NCBI GenBank assembly: GCA_023301795.1
Contig: JALZVU010000046.1
Span: forward strand, 1 to 34,920
Reading direction: 5' to 3'
Source of the DNA: Granulosicoccus sp.
GTDB lineage: Bacteria > Pseudomonadota > Gammaproteobacteria > Granulosicoccales > Granulosicoccaceae
Length of the DNA stretch: 34,920 nt
The notes beneath the pieces were generated by a model that worked only from the letters and a program-made list of their open reading frames with translations, made no database searches and was not told the DNA's origin. This document shows, one piece after another, positions 1-8,804 of the stretch. The stretch's first letter is position 1; each line of letters starts with the position of its first letter. A program made the translations under genes and the position numbers.

Positions 1-488
1 ACCGAAAATGTGCCCGTAGCCACTCCATCAACCACTCGGCTAAAATTTAACAAGGTCTCGCCGGGGCCCTCTGCATCCAGAACGCAGGCAAATATGTCTG
101 TCTCACTGGCGTAGCTGCAGCTGAACTGGACTTCATCGCCCAGTACTGGCTCAGCATCAGGGCTTAGGCGCACACTAGTCTGGGCATCTCTGACAACAAG
201 AATTGGCGTTTCAACGCCCAGAGCGATGTCAGCCAGTGAGAACCGCAGATCGGCACTGAATACCGCCGCTGATGCAGCAAAGCCATACTCAATATTGATG
301 GGGCCCAAAAGCTCCACCAGCTCACCCAGCTGCGAACTATTGCCCTCGGTTACATCGACAATATCTGGAACAATCTCACCGCCACCAGTTGTACCTCCCA
401 GCCCCCCTAACACCCCATTAGAGCCTCCACCGCCACAAGCTGCCAGGGAGGTAGACAGGACGGCTAAAATAATTGCTGGTGTTTTCAT
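1..488 (-). CDS. Putative lipoprotein, partial (3' end beyond left edge)
   Basis: I translated the minus strand from an ATG whose first base is 488. The frame stays open for 162 codons to the window edge, so the C-terminus is missing. Residues 1-17 are a short hydrophobic signal peptide ending in a lipobox (L15-A16-A17-C18), followed by a glycine-rich linker (CGGGGS, then GGLGG). This predicts a lipid-anchored envelope protein. An AAGGGA Shine-Dalgarno lies about 7 bases before the start. The rest has alternating hydrophobic and acidic stretches, with two cysteines near residues 131 and 141, and resembles no family I recognise. It is divergent from the small regulator at 790. A plus-strand open frame over the same region (226-735) lacks these signals and is taken as a shadow. 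Confidence 0.75.
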   Translation of the reverse strand, partial: MKTPAIILAVLSTSLAACGGGGSNGVLGGLGGTTGGGEIVPDIVDVTEGNSSQLGELVELLGPINIEYGFAASAAVFSADLRFSLADIALGVETPILVVRDAQTSVRLSPDAEPVLGDEVQFSCSYASETDIFACVLDAEGPGETLLNFSRVVDGVATGTFS

Positions 489-789
489 TCAGAATTCCCT
501 TTTGATTCCGTTAATACTAAAGGAATCCGCATGCTGCAACCCACAGCGAGTTCCTACTTCAGCACATTGGAAGGCGCGTCACATAATTTATTCTGCGCGT
601 TGGAAGACCCAAAAGTTTAGCCAACAACGCAGCAACACAATTGTTAACACTTTTTTTGAAGGTTTCCGATGTCGAAGCCCATTTCGTACAGAAAATTTAC
701 GTTTGTGCATACATTCTGCCGCTAATCTTGCTTAGAGAGGCACCAGAAAATTCACTTCACTGACAGCGATAAGATCCAAGGGAAAGGTA
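489..789. other. Intergenic region between divergent genes
   Basis: About 300 bases separate the lipoprotein start (488, minus) from the XRE-type gene (790, plus). It must hold both promoters. A short AT-rich run (TTGTTAACACTTTTTTT, near 640-656) is the most promoter-like stretch, but I cannot assign clean -35/-10 pairs. I see no RNA gene or repeat. Confidence 0.5.
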
Positions 790-1083
790 ATGGACTTTAC
801 GGACGACGACTGGGATATGACAAGCAACCCAGAGGACTTGGCGCGCTATAAAAAGGACGGTCGGGACCTGAGTGCTCCCATCACCCAGGGACAAAGGCTT
901 GCAGATCTGAGAATCCTTGCTGAAATCTCGGCAGAAGACCTTGCCCAACAGTGTGGCGTAACCTCTCAGATGATACTCGCCCTGGAGGCTGGACTTAGCG
1001 AAATGGACCCTGCGTTGGCCCAACGGCTGGCGACACATCTAGGCGTTCAGTATTCTGATTTATGGATTGAGGAGTCCACTTAA
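790..1083 (+). CDS. Small XRE-family helix-turn-helix protein
   Basis: This is a 97-residue protein preceded by an AAGGGAAAGG ribosome-binding region. Residues 1-30 are acidic (DFTDDDWD) and unlike any domain I know. Residues 32-92 fit the HTH_3/XRE fold: GQRLADLRILAEISAEDLAQ (helices 1-2), then QCGVTSQMILALEAG (recognition region), then LAQRLATHLGVQYSDLW. Such proteins are usually DNA-binding repressors or antitoxin-like regulators. No toxin gene is adjacent: the next genes are YceI and cytochrome b561, and the upstream neighbour is a divergent lipoprotein. The target is unknown. The fold call is fairly safe; the function is inferred. Confidence 0.8.
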   Translation: MDFTDDDWDMTSNPEDLARYKKDGRDLSAPITQGQRLADLRILAEISAEDLAQQCGVTSQMILALEAGLSEMDPALAQRLATHLGVQYSDLWIEEST

Positions 1084-1265
1084 TCGGCGTCACACTGACG
1101 ATTGCTGATTTGCAATAATTGGCCAGCAGAAGGAACCTTTCGCGTGAAAGTACTCAAAGGCGCAGGCACATGGATAACGGCTTAACATCGTAGGTGGTTA
1201 AGTTCTAGCGTTGTCCACGTACAATGACGGTTCACTCAATTACGCAATTACGGTACTCCACCACT

Positions 1266-1880
1266 ATGATGCACTCTACAGCTCCTCGCACCCTCTTACT
1301 CGGCACCATATTGGCTGGTAGCTTACTGTCAGTTGCCCACGCAGCCGATTTTTCGGAAGTACCCGCTGGTGCGTACGTATCCGATGATGTGCACGCCTAC
1401 CTCAACTTCTCCTACAACCACCTCGGCCTGTCTAACCCTACGCTCAGCTTTGACGATTTCACGGTAGATCTGGATCTAGATGTTGCAGATCCCACCAAAT
1501 CAACGCTAACGGTTTCCATCGATCCTTCCAGCATCCTGACAGGATCTGAAATATGGAAAGAGCACCTGGTCGGTGAGAAATTCTTCGACGTTGCAAATCA
1601 CCCTGAGATCACCTTCCAATCCAACAGCATTGAAGCTGCTGGCGAAGGCGCATACAACGTCATGGGCGACCTGACAATCAAAGGCACAGCAGTACCTGTG
1701 ACGATGGGTGTCAACATCAATGCTGCAAAAAACCACCCTATGAGTGGCGATCCCATCATTGGTCTGGATGCATCAGGTGAAGTACTTCGCTCCGAGTTTG
1801 GCTTTGACACAGCGGTTCCTTTTGTCAGTGATGAAGTGGCTATTAACATCACTGTAGAGATGTTGAAAGTAGCAGAGTAA
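1266..1880 (+). CDS. Secreted YceI-family protein
   Basis: The YceI fold is a lipocalin-like beta-barrel that binds long isoprenoid or amphipathic lipids in the periplasm. Family marks are ADFSEVPAGAYVSDDVHAYL near the mature N-terminus, the SLT-type strand DPTKSTLTVSIDPSSI, FFDVANHPEITFQS, and MGDLTIKGTAVPVTM. The frame opens at an ATG at 1224, but the ATG at 1266 gives a normal signal peptide (short n-region with Arg, hydrophobic core LLLGTILAGSLLSV, cleavage after AHA) of a protein about 204 residues long. Neither start has a strong Shine-Dalgarno. The gene lies 41 bases before a cytochrome b561-YceI fusion, matching the common pairing of YceI with b561 membrane cytochromes. The actual ligand is not known. 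Confidence 0.9.
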   Translation: MMHSTAPRTLLLGTILAGSLLSVAHAADFSEVPAGAYVSDDVHAYLNFSYNHLGLSNPTLSFDDFTVDLDLDVADPTKSTLTVSIDPSSILTGSEIWKEHLVGEKFFDVANHPEITFQSNSIEAAGEGAYNVMGDLTIKGTAVPVTMGVNINAAKNHPMSGDPIIGLDASGEVLRSEFGFDTAVPFVSDEVAINITVEMLKVAE

Positions 1881-1921
1881 AACGCTGTCTGCGGTTCGCG
1901 TTATTGTTGTAACATCAGCAA

Positions 1922-3082
1922 ATGACGAAAACCCCAACAGAACGATATGGCGATGTGGCAGTGATTTTTCACTGGCTCATCGCCATTTTTATTATTGGTC
2001 TGCTTGCTATCGGCAAGTACATGACCAGCCTCGACGAAGCTGACGTTGTACGCTTCGAGCTAACGCAGTGGCACAAGAGTTTTGGCCTTACGGTGCTGTT
2101 CTTGTCAGTGCTCAGATTAGCCTGGCGCTTCACACATCGCCCACCGCCAGAGCCTGCGTCTATCCCCAACTGGCAACAACGCGTAGCCGGTATCGCACAC
2201 ACCCTGCTCTACGTTCTGATGTTTGCCATTCCTGTCACGGGGTGGATTATGTCATCAGCCTCGCCTTTGAACATCGATACCATACTGTTCAATGTCGTCA
2301 CTATTCCTCATCTGCCACCGTTCAGTGACCTGCCCAACAAGGCAGAGATAGCCGAAAACTTTCATGAGTATCACGAGCTGGCTGGAAATCTACTCATTCT
2401 TATCCTGCTCGCTCACATAGGCGCAGCACTCAAACACCACCTTATCGACAAAGACACCATCTTGGTACGCATGCTCCCTAATTGGGCATCAAAGCCGTTC
2501 AAAGTAAAAATTACAGCGCTAACTGCCGGTATTGCAGCACTGACGGGCGCCTTGGTCATGTACGCAAATGCAGACAATCAGAGCGCTCTGTTGGCGGCTG
2601 GCGATAGCGAAGTCAGCTTCATTGCTGATGTCACAGGTGACGCTACCCCCGGAGCATTTACCGAAACGAGCGTCACGGCCACCATCGACACCAGCACGCC
2701 TGCCAACAGTTCTATCGTGGCACTGGTCACCACAGCCTCGCTTACCAGCGACAATTCGCAAGTGGCAGGCTCGTTACCAGACTCCGACTGGTTCGATGTA
2801 GAGGGCTTCCCTGAAGCACGCTTTGAATCAACCTCTATCACGGGCATCGATGATGCGACCTTGCAAGTTGAGGGCGAGCTCACCATCAAATCGACCACAC
2901 AGGCGGTCAGCTTCCCCATGACGCTATCCACTGAAGACGACGGTAAGCAAGTTGCCCGTGGTGAATTCGATATTGACCGTCAGGCATATGACATTGGCAT
3001 GGATAGCCAAAGTACTGAGGAATACGTCGGATTCAACGTTACCGTGCGGTTTCGCTTCGATATTGGCCAGTCTGCTCAATGA
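1922..3082 (+). CDS. Cytochrome b561 fused to a C-terminal YceI domain
   Basis: Residues 1-185 form a CybB-type cytochrome b561 with four membrane helices. The four expected haem-ligand histidines are visible: H17 (FHWL), H51 (QWHKS), H151 (EYHELAGN) and H165 (LLAHIG), close to the spacing in E. coli CybB. One further hydrophobic helix (about 196-215, ITALTAGIAALTGALVMYA) leads into a YceI domain of about 165 residues, recognised by VTATIDTSTPANSSIVALV, WFDVEGFPEARFESTSIT and VEGELTIKSTTQAVSFPMTL. The domain probably faces the periplasm. b561 proteins pass electrons from quinol or superoxide across the inner membrane; the fused barrel may present a quinone-like lipid. It probably shares a transcript with the YceI gene upstream. 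The fusion is known in proteobacteria but not functionally settled. Confidence 0.9.
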   Translation: MTKTPTERYGDVAVIFHWLIAIFIIGLLAIGKYMTSLDEADVVRFELTQWHKSFGLTVLFLSVLRLAWRFTHRPPPEPASIPNWQQRVAGIAHTLLYVLMFAIPVTGWIMSSASPLNIDTILFNVVTIPHLPPFSDLPNKAEIAENFHEYHELAGNLLILILLAHIGAALKHHLIDKDTILVRMLPNWASKPFKVKITALTAGIAALTGALVMYANADNQSALLAAGDSEVSFIADVTGDATPGAFTETSVTATIDTSTPANSSIVALVTTASLTSDNSQVAGSLPDSDWFDVEGFPEARFESTSITGIDDATLQVEGELTIKSTTQAVSFPMTLSTEDDGKQVARGEFDIDRQAYDIGMDSQSTEEYVGFNVTVRFRFDIGQSAQ

Positions 3083-3181
3083 CAACACTTCAGTGATACA
3101 AAGCATAAAAAGGTGAGTCCTGACGTTAAGGCTTTTAGCGCGTAGAATCAGCGGCTTAGCCACTGTCAGGAGACATAAGCC

Positions 3182-6100
3182 TTGTCGATTAAGAAAATTC
3201 TTGTAGCTAATCGCTCCGAAATTGCCATCCGTATTTTTCGGGCAGCCAATGAACTGGACATCAAAACAGTTGCCATTTGGGCGCAAGAAGACAAACTGGC
3301 ACTACACAGATTCAAGGCTGACGAAGCCTATCAGGTAGGGGCCGGCCCTCATCTTGAAGAAGACATGGGGCCCATCGAGTCCTATCTCTCTATAGAAGAA
3401 GTCTTGCGGGTAGCGAAACTCTCAGGTGCCGATGCCATACACCCTGGCTACGGTCTGCTCTCTGAAAGCCCTGAGTTTGTTGACGCCTGTGATGCAGCCG
3501 GAATCATTTTCATCGGCCCTAAAGCCGACACAATGCGCCGACTCGGCAACAAGGTGGCAGCACGTAACCTGGCCATTGAGGCAGGTGTGCCAGTCGTACC
3601 AGCCACAGAGCCCCTTCCCGAAGATCTGCCCACTATCAAAAAGATGGCAGCAGAAATTGGCTATCCCATCATGCTCAAGGCCTCCTGGGGTGGCGGTGGT
3701 CGCGGTATGCGCACCATCCGCAGCGAAGAGGATCTAGACAATCAGGCTAACGAGGCACGCCGAGAGGCAGCGGCAGCGTTTGGCAAAGATGAAATCTATC
3801 TGGAAAAACTGGTTGAGCGTGCTCGCCACGTCGAAGCACAGATTCTGGGTGATGCCCACGGCAACGCGGTTCATCTGTTTGAGCGTGACTGTACGGTACA
3901 GCGACGTAACCAGAAAGTGGTGGAACGTGCACCAGCACCTTATCTAAGCGCAGCTCAACGTGAAGAGCTGAGTGGCTATGCTCTGAAAATTGCCAATACC
4001 ACGAGCTACCTGGGCGCCGGCACCGTTGAGTTCCTCATGGATATGGACACCGGGTCGTTCTACTTTATTGAGGTAAACCCGCGCGTGCAGGTCGAGCATA
4101 CGGTGACCGAAGAGGTCACTGGTATCGACATCATCAAGGCACAGATACACCTGGTGGAAGGCCATGCCATCGGAACACCTGAATCAGGCGTACCGTTGCA
4201 AAAAGATATCCATCTGAACGGGCATGCCATGCAATGCCGAATTACTACAGAAGATCCCGAGCACAACTTTGTACCAGACTATGGCCGCATCACCGCCTAT
4301 CGTGGTGCTTCAGGCTTTGGTATTCGTCTGGATGGGGGCACGGCCTACTCTGGCGCTGTTATCAACCCGTTTTACGATCCCTTGCTTGAAAAAGTAACGG
4401 CCTGGGCACCTTCTTCCGAGGAAGTCATCAAACGCATGGATCGCGCACTGCGCGAATTCCGAATCCGCGGCGTGGCTACTAACCTGACCTTCCTTGAAAA
4501 TATCATTGGTCACGAGAGTTTTAAAGACAATAGCTATACCACACAGTTTATCGACACCACACCTGCATTGTTCGAACAGGTACAGCGTCAAGACAGGGCT
4601 ACAAAACTGCTCACCTACATCGCTGACGTCACCGTTAATGGCCACCCTGAAACACGCGATCGTCCTATTCCTCGTATTGATTCACTCAAGCCTACTGCAC
4701 CTTGGTTCGAAGGTGAAATTCAACCCGGCACCAAAAACCGCCTGGATGAATTAGGGCCTGCAAAGTTTGGTCAATGGCTACGCGACACGCCGCATGTGCT
4801 GGTCACCGATACCACCATGCGCGACTCTCATCAGTCACTGCTGGCTACCCGCATGCGAACCAATGACATTGTCAATATCAGTGAGTCTTACGCTAAAGGT
4901 TTGCCTGAGCTGTTGTCACTGGAATGCTGGGGCGGCGCCACCTTCGATGTCAGCATGCGTTTTCTGACGGAAGATCCATGGGAGCGTCTGGAGATGATTC
5001 GCGAACGTGTGCCTAACATTTTGCTGCAGATGCTTATCCGTGGCGCTAATGGTGTTGGCTATACCAACTACCCGGACAATGTTGTTACCCACTTTATCAA
5101 GCAAGCTGCCAATTCTGGCGTTGATCTATTCCGCGTGTTTGATTGCTTTAACTGGGTGGACAACATGCGCGTGTCCATGGACGCCATATTGGCAGAGGAC
5201 AAACTGTGTGAAGCGTCTATTTGCTATACCGGTGACATGCTGGATCCGGCACGTAGCAAGTACAACCTCAAGTACTACATTGATCTGGCCAAACAGCTTG
5301 AGAAAGCAGGCGCACATATCCTGTGTATAAAAGATATGGGCGGCTTGATGAAACCCGCTGCAGCAAGTGTCCTATTTAAAGAACTGCGCAACGAGATCAG
5401 CCTGCCAACGCACTTTCATACTCACGACACGTCAGGAATTTCAGCGGCCACCACGTTGGCTGCTGTGGATGCGGGAGTAGATGCTGTTGATGGTGCTATG
5501 GACGCCTTGTCTGGCCTTACCTCACAGCCGTGCCTGGGTTCTCTGGTAGCTGCCATGCGCGGTACGCCACGAGACTCCGGTCTTAGTCGCGAGACGATTG
5601 AACAGATATCGTTCTATTGGGAAGCGGTGCGCAATCAGTACGCTGCGTTCGAAAGCGATCTGAAAGGTCCAGCGTCTGAGGTGTATTTGCATGAGATGCC
5701 CGGCGGTCAATTCACTAACCTGAAAGAACAGGCCCGTTCAATGGGGCTGGATTCTCGATGGCATGAAGTGGCCAAAGCCTATAGCGATGTCAACCAGATG
5801 TTCGGCGATATCGTGAAAGTTACGCCATCCTCAAAAGTAGTTGGCGACATGGCGCTCATGATGATCAGTCAGGACTTGAGCATCGCAGATGTTGAAAACC
5901 CGGACAAGGACATCTCGTTCCCTGAGTCGGTAGTAGCCATGATGCGCGGTGAGCTTAGCCAGACACCGGGTGGTTTCCCTGATGGTATTCGAAACAAAGT
6001 TCTTAAAGGCGAGGCTGGTTTGTCGACACGTGCCAGCGCTGAGATGCCACCGGCAGACTTGCCTGCAATCAAAACAGAGCTTGCCAAGACGGTGGGTCGT

Positions 6101-6661
6101 GAAGTCAGCGAGCAGGAAGTGGCTTCATTCAATATGTACCCCAAGGTCTTTACCGATTTTTCAGCCACACATGACCTGTACGGCCCCACCAGTGCTCTGC
6201 CAACGTCGGTGTATTTCTATGGCATGAAGACCAGCGATGAGGTCTTTGTCGAAATTGAAAAAGGCAAGACACTAGTGATTCGCTGTTTGGCTGTGGGCGA
6301 CATCAACACCAAAGGCATGAAGCGGGTTTTCTTTGAACTCAACGGCCAACCCCGCTCCATTGCGGTGCCAGATAGATTACACGGTGCCAGTGCAGCGGCT
6401 GTTCGTGCGAAAGCTGAGCCCGGCAACGCAGCTGAGGTCGGTGCACCGATGCCAGGTGTTGTCTCCACCGTCAACGTCAAAGCCGGTCAGAAGATCGAGA
6501 CAGGCGATGTACTGTTATCTCTTGAGGCGATGAAGATGGAGACTGCTATCTATGCCGAGGTGGGTGGTGTGGTAGGCGAGCTACTGGTGAAAACCGGTGA
6601 TCAGATTGATGCCAAGGATCTGCTGGTGCGCATCGAGGTGGAAGCCGAAGAAACTGCATAA
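3182..6661 (+). CDS. pyc: Pyruvate carboxylase (single-chain, biotin-dependent)
   Basis: It carboxylates pyruvate to oxaloacetate with ATP and bicarbonate, the anaplerotic step. The 1159 residues are full length for the one-chain form. The biotin carboxylase domain (1-460) begins KKILVANRSEIAIRIFRAAN and has the ATP-grasp loop KASWGGGGRGMR and the EVNPRVQVEHTVTEE strand. The carboxyltransferase domain (about 535-830) has TDTTMRDSHQ (residues 542-551), the carbamylated-lysine candidate K717 (CIKDMGG) and metal-binding H746/H748 (HFHTHDTSG). A PYC/OADA linker follows, then a biotinyl domain with EAMKMET; the biotinylated lysine is K1118. The start is TTG, supported by CAGGAG about 8 bases upstream and by homology beginning right there. 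No biotin ligase gene is nearby. It is probably transcribed alone. Confidence 0.97.
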   Translation: MSIKKILVANRSEIAIRIFRAANELDIKTVAIWAQEDKLALHRFKADEAYQVGAGPHLEEDMGPIESYLSIEEVLRVAKLSGADAIHPGYGLLSESPEFVDACDAAGIIFIGPKADTMRRLGNKVAARNLAIEAGVPVVPATEPLPEDLPTIKKMAAEIGYPIMLKASWGGGGRGMRTIRSEEDLDNQANEARREAAAAFGKDEIYLEKLVERARHVEAQILGDAHGNAVHLFERDCTVQRRNQKVVERAPAPYLSAAQREELSGYALKIANTTSYLGAGTVEFLMDMDTGSFYFIEVNPRVQVEHTVTEEVTGIDIIKAQIHLVEGHAIGTPESGVPLQKDIHLNGHAMQCRITTEDPEHNFVPDYGRITAYRGASGFGIRLDGGTAYSGAVINPFYDPLLEKVTAWAPSSEEVIKRMDRALREFRIRGVATNLTFLENIIGHESFKDNSYTTQFIDTTPALFEQVQRQDRATKLLTYIADVTVNGHPETRDRPIPRIDSLKPTAPWFEGEIQPGTKNRLDELGPAKFGQWLRDTPHVLVTDTTMRDSHQSLLATRMRTNDIVNISESYAKGLPELLSLECWGGATFDVSMRFLTEDPWERLEMIRERVPNILLQMLIRGANGVGYTNYPDNVVTHFIKQAANSGVDLFRVFDCFNWVDNMRVSMDAILAEDKLCEASICYTGDMLDPARSKYNLKYYIDLAKQLEKAGAHILCIKDMGGLMKPAAASVLFKELRNEISLPTHFHTHDTSGISAATTLAAVDAGVDAVDGAMDALSGLTSQPCLGSLVAAMRGTPRDSGLSRETIEQISFYWEAVRNQYAAFESDLKGPASEVYLHEMPGGQFTNLKEQARSMGLDSRWHEVAKAYSDVNQMFGDIVKVTPSSKVVGDMALMMISQDLSIADVENPDKDISFPESVVAMMRGELSQTPGGFPDGIRNKVLKGEAGLSTRASAEMPPADLPAIKTELAKTVGREVSEQEVASFNMYPKVFTDFSATHDLYGPTSALPTSVYFYGMKTSDEVFVEIEKGKTLVIRCLAVGDINTKGMKRVFFELNGQPRSIAVPDRLHGASAAAVRAKAEPGNAAEVGAPMPGVVSTVNVKAGQKIETGDVLLSLEAMKMETAIYAEVGGVVGELLVKTGDQIDAKDLLVRIEVEAEETA

Positions 6662-6674
6662 GTTCTAACTGAAC

Positions 6675-6707
6675 TGGAGCGCCTGTCTGACATGGATGGG
6701 CGCTCTA
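6675..6707 (+). terminator. Possible weak terminator after pyc
   Basis: GAGCGCC (6677-6683) and GGCGCTC (6699-6705) can pair as a 7-bp GC-rich stem around a 15-base loop, shortly after the pyc stop. No clear T-run follows, so efficiency as an intrinsic terminator is doubtful. Confidence 0.35.
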
Positions 6708-6827
6708 CAGATTATTGTGTCGCTGGTATACACCTGGTTATTTGTGCCTCTACAGAAATGAATATGTGCTCTTGAAACTTTTTGAGTCGCGGCTGTCTAC
6801 AGTGCCTCACTCAAAATAAATACCAGC

Positions 6828-7229
6828 ATGAAAGCCGCTTCTCTTCTGATCCTTCGGGTCTCACTCGGTCTCCTGATATTAATCTGGGGCGTTAATAAAA
6901 TCATCAATACCGGCCATGCTGCCGCTGTATCAAAAGGGTTCTACCTCGACCTTTTCTCGCAGCCCGTGGTACTACAGGCATTCGGTGTATTGCAAAGCAT
7001 AGTCGCAATAGCAATCATCGTTGGCTTTATGCGCCGCTTTACCTACCCCGTGCTCATCGCGCTGGCTGGTATCACGCTTATCGCGGTATGGCGCTCAATT
7101 ATAGATCCGCTCGGACTCATATTTGCCGAAGGCACCAACGTTCTGTTCTTCCCTTCCTTTACTGTTTTTGCTGGCTCTCTGGTATTGCTGGCGTTCAAGG
7201 AAGAAGACACGCTGTCACTTGATAAGTAG
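6828..7229 (+). CDS. Small DoxX-like membrane protein
   Basis: This is a 133-residue, very hydrophobic protein with about four membrane helices: 5-22, around 50-67, 73-90 and 107-122. The opening LLILRVSLGLLILIWGVNKI matches the N-terminal helix pattern of DoxX/DoxD-type proteins (RxxxGxxfl..G..Ki). DoxX proteins are inner-membrane partners in thiol and respiratory redox reactions, but many homologues have no assigned role. The gene lies alone between pyc and a sigma-factor operon that also ends with a DoxX-family gene. I am confident it is a membrane protein and moderately confident of the family. Confidence 0.75.
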   Translation: MKAASLLILRVSLGLLILIWGVNKIINTGHAAAVSKGFYLDLFSQPVVLQAFGVLQSIVAIAIIVGFMRRFTYPVLIALAGITLIAVWRSIIDPLGLIFAEGTNVLFFPSFTVFAGSLVLLAFKEEDTLSLDK

Positions 7230-7516
7230 TACAAGTTGTGATTTGGCTGCAAGGTAATCTTCAAACACCTTTGCGGCATTTTATCCGCGCAGGGAACTTA
7301 CACGCTTATGTGTGAACGTTCCCTGTAGCGTTTGATCGTCGGCACCCAGTACTGGCCTGAGAGCTGCGTCAACAGTTCCTCGTGTAGCGTGACAGGTAAC
7401 CGTACACGATAAAAGAACCCACGCCCTGTGCAATTGAGACTCTATACCAGCATGCGGGTAGTAGTCGCTTGGTTCAGATTCAATCGGTAGCACGTTAAGA
7501 TCTGCCGACCAGGGTC
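7230..7516. other. Intergenic region with a strong imperfect hairpin
   Basis: These 287 bases lie before the ECF sigma gene. CAGGGAAC (7290-7297) pairs perfectly with GTTCCCTG (7318-7325), and an inner ACAC/GTGT stem extends the structure. No T-run follows, so it could be a structured leader, a weak terminator of the upstream gene, or an operator. A minus-strand open frame here (7281-7493) shows no family signature and is not called. Confidence 0.4.
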
Positions 7517-8140
7517 GTGATTGTTACAAATCACGCATCAAACGCAATCATCAGGGCTTCCGGCTCGTTAGTGTCTATATGGGATGGACATGCCTTGTCC
7601 CTCCACTTAGCGTTAGTTCAAATTTTGCCCGTTCAACACTCCAAACAGACCATTGAGTCGTTGATTCAGGCGGGGTATCGGTACGCCTGCGCTTTGCAAA
7701 CCGACCAAGGGGAAGCTCAGGCACTGGTGCATGATGCCTGGATACGGGTCAGTAAATCGCACGGAACAATACCTGACAAAGCCCTGCTGTTCTGCAGCAT
7801 CCGAAACCTTCATATCGATCAGTTTCGTCGTTCACACACGGTACAGTTTGCAGCGGTTGATGATAACGGGCGCGCTGCCTGCGACATTGAAGGCGACCTG
7901 GATGTGGCCGAAGTACCCGACGCTATTCTGCACAGTGCATTGGCTCAGCTTCGCGATATCGAACGTGAAGCGTTGTTTCTTTCTGCGGTAGAAGGGTATA
8001 CAGCGGCAGAAATTGCAACGCTGACGGGCAGGCCCAGAGGCACTGTTCTGAGCCTTATTCTGCGCGCAAAAACGAAACTCAAAACACTAATGAATGAAGA
8101 TAATGTAAGTCCGCAGCAACAAGGGAGGCAATTCGCATGA
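7517..8140 (+). CDS. ECF-type RNA polymerase sigma factor
   Basis: It would direct RNA polymerase to a small regulon. Region 2 is visible as ALQTDQGEAQALVHDAWIRV followed by SIRNLHIDQFRR (about residues 59-114), the usual sigma-70 region 2 helix pattern with ..vR...iD..RR. Region 4 is LRDIEREALFLSAVEGYTAA-EIATLTGRPRGTVLSLILRAKTKL (about 142-190), a typical ECF helix-turn-helix. A variable linker separates them. The start is uncertain: the frame opens with GTG at 7517, and later GTG (7571) or TTG (7595) starts would remove a poorly conserved N-terminus; none has a good ribosome-binding site. Its stop overlaps the ATG of the next gene (ATGA), the arrangement expected for a sigma factor with its cognate anti-sigma protein. 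Confidence 0.85.
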   Translation: MIVTNHASNAIIRASGSLVSIWDGHALSLHLALVQILPVQHSKQTIESLIQAGYRYACALQTDQGEAQALVHDAWIRVSKSHGTIPDKALLFCSIRNLHIDQFRRSHTVQFAAVDDNGRAACDIEGDLDVAEVPDAILHSALAQLRDIEREALFLSAVEGYTAAEIATLTGRPRGTVLSLILRAKTKLKTLMNEDNVSPQQQGRQFA

Positions 8141-8709
8141 AGGAAATTGACGACAGACTGCAGGAACATTATCACAGCTTGCAACTGGACAAAAATGTAC
8201 TGAATACAATCACAGCAAGCGGGGCGAGAACGACAAACAGGCTACCTAAGCGGCCGCTGCTCAAGAGTCCCGTCATCCATTATGCCGCTGCTGCAATGGT
8301 TTTACTGGCCATCACATTAGGTACACACCGTGTGGGTGTCAGTTCTGAACGCGCGCTTCGAACAGTCAACGAAGCTGCCATGAATCATTCCGTCAAACTT
8401 CAGTTTGAATTCGAGGCTGACAATATCAACGACATCAACTCGCAGATGTCTGAGCTAAAGTTTCAAATGGCCCTGCCTTCTGATCTTGATGAAAAATTGA
8501 ATGTACTCGGCGCTCGTTATTGCACGATCAACGGTGAGCTAGCCGCCCATATAAAATTTCTCAACCTAGAAACAAATCGCACTGTCAGTCTGTTCATGAC
8601 TCAATCAGCAAAGAGCGTGCAGACCATCAATACCACCACTGACAATGTTAACGGAGTAGCCGTTAAATTGTGGAACGAATCCGGGCTGTTCTATGCCATG
8701 GCCCACTAG
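8137..8709 (+). CDS. Putative single-pass anti-sigma factor
   Basis: This 190-residue protein starts inside the sigma factor stop (ATGA), so the two are probably translationally coupled. Residues 1-45 are soluble and charged, residues 46-62 form one membrane helix (VIHYAAAAMVLLAITLG), and the remainder is probably periplasmic. The C-terminal part around GARYCTINGELAAHIKF resembles the conserved end of proteobacterial transmembrane anti-sigma factors. It lacks the HxxxCxxC zinc motif of ZAS-type anti-sigmas. Role by position and topology: hold the ECF factor at the membrane until an envelope signal arrives. The identity of that signal is unknown. Confidence 0.7.
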   Translation: MKEIDDRLQEHYHSLQLDKNVLNTITASGARTTNRLPKRPLLKSPVIHYAAAAMVLLAITLGTHRVGVSSERALRTVNEAAMNHSVKLQFEFEADNINDINSQMSELKFQMALPSDLDEKLNVLGARYCTINGELAAHIKFLNLETNRTVSLFMTQSAKSVQTINTTTDNVNGVAVKLWNESGLFYAMAH

Positions 8710-8804
8710 TTGAGGTTTGCAGATTTACATATATCGTAGAACACCTGCAATCATTCTGGATTGTCGTTCGTTAGTAGATATTCCACTTTCTCTATAAGAT
8801 CGGC

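Noticed and set aside
226-735. 169-residue plus-strand open frame
   Set aside because: It is antisense to the lipoprotein start, is Pro/Ser-rich without any family pattern, and has no ribosome-binding site. The minus-strand frame has a clear signal peptide and lipobox.
7281-7493. 70-residue minus-strand open frame before the sigma factor
   Set aside because: No motif, no ribosome-binding site, and it spans the hairpin at 7290-7325.
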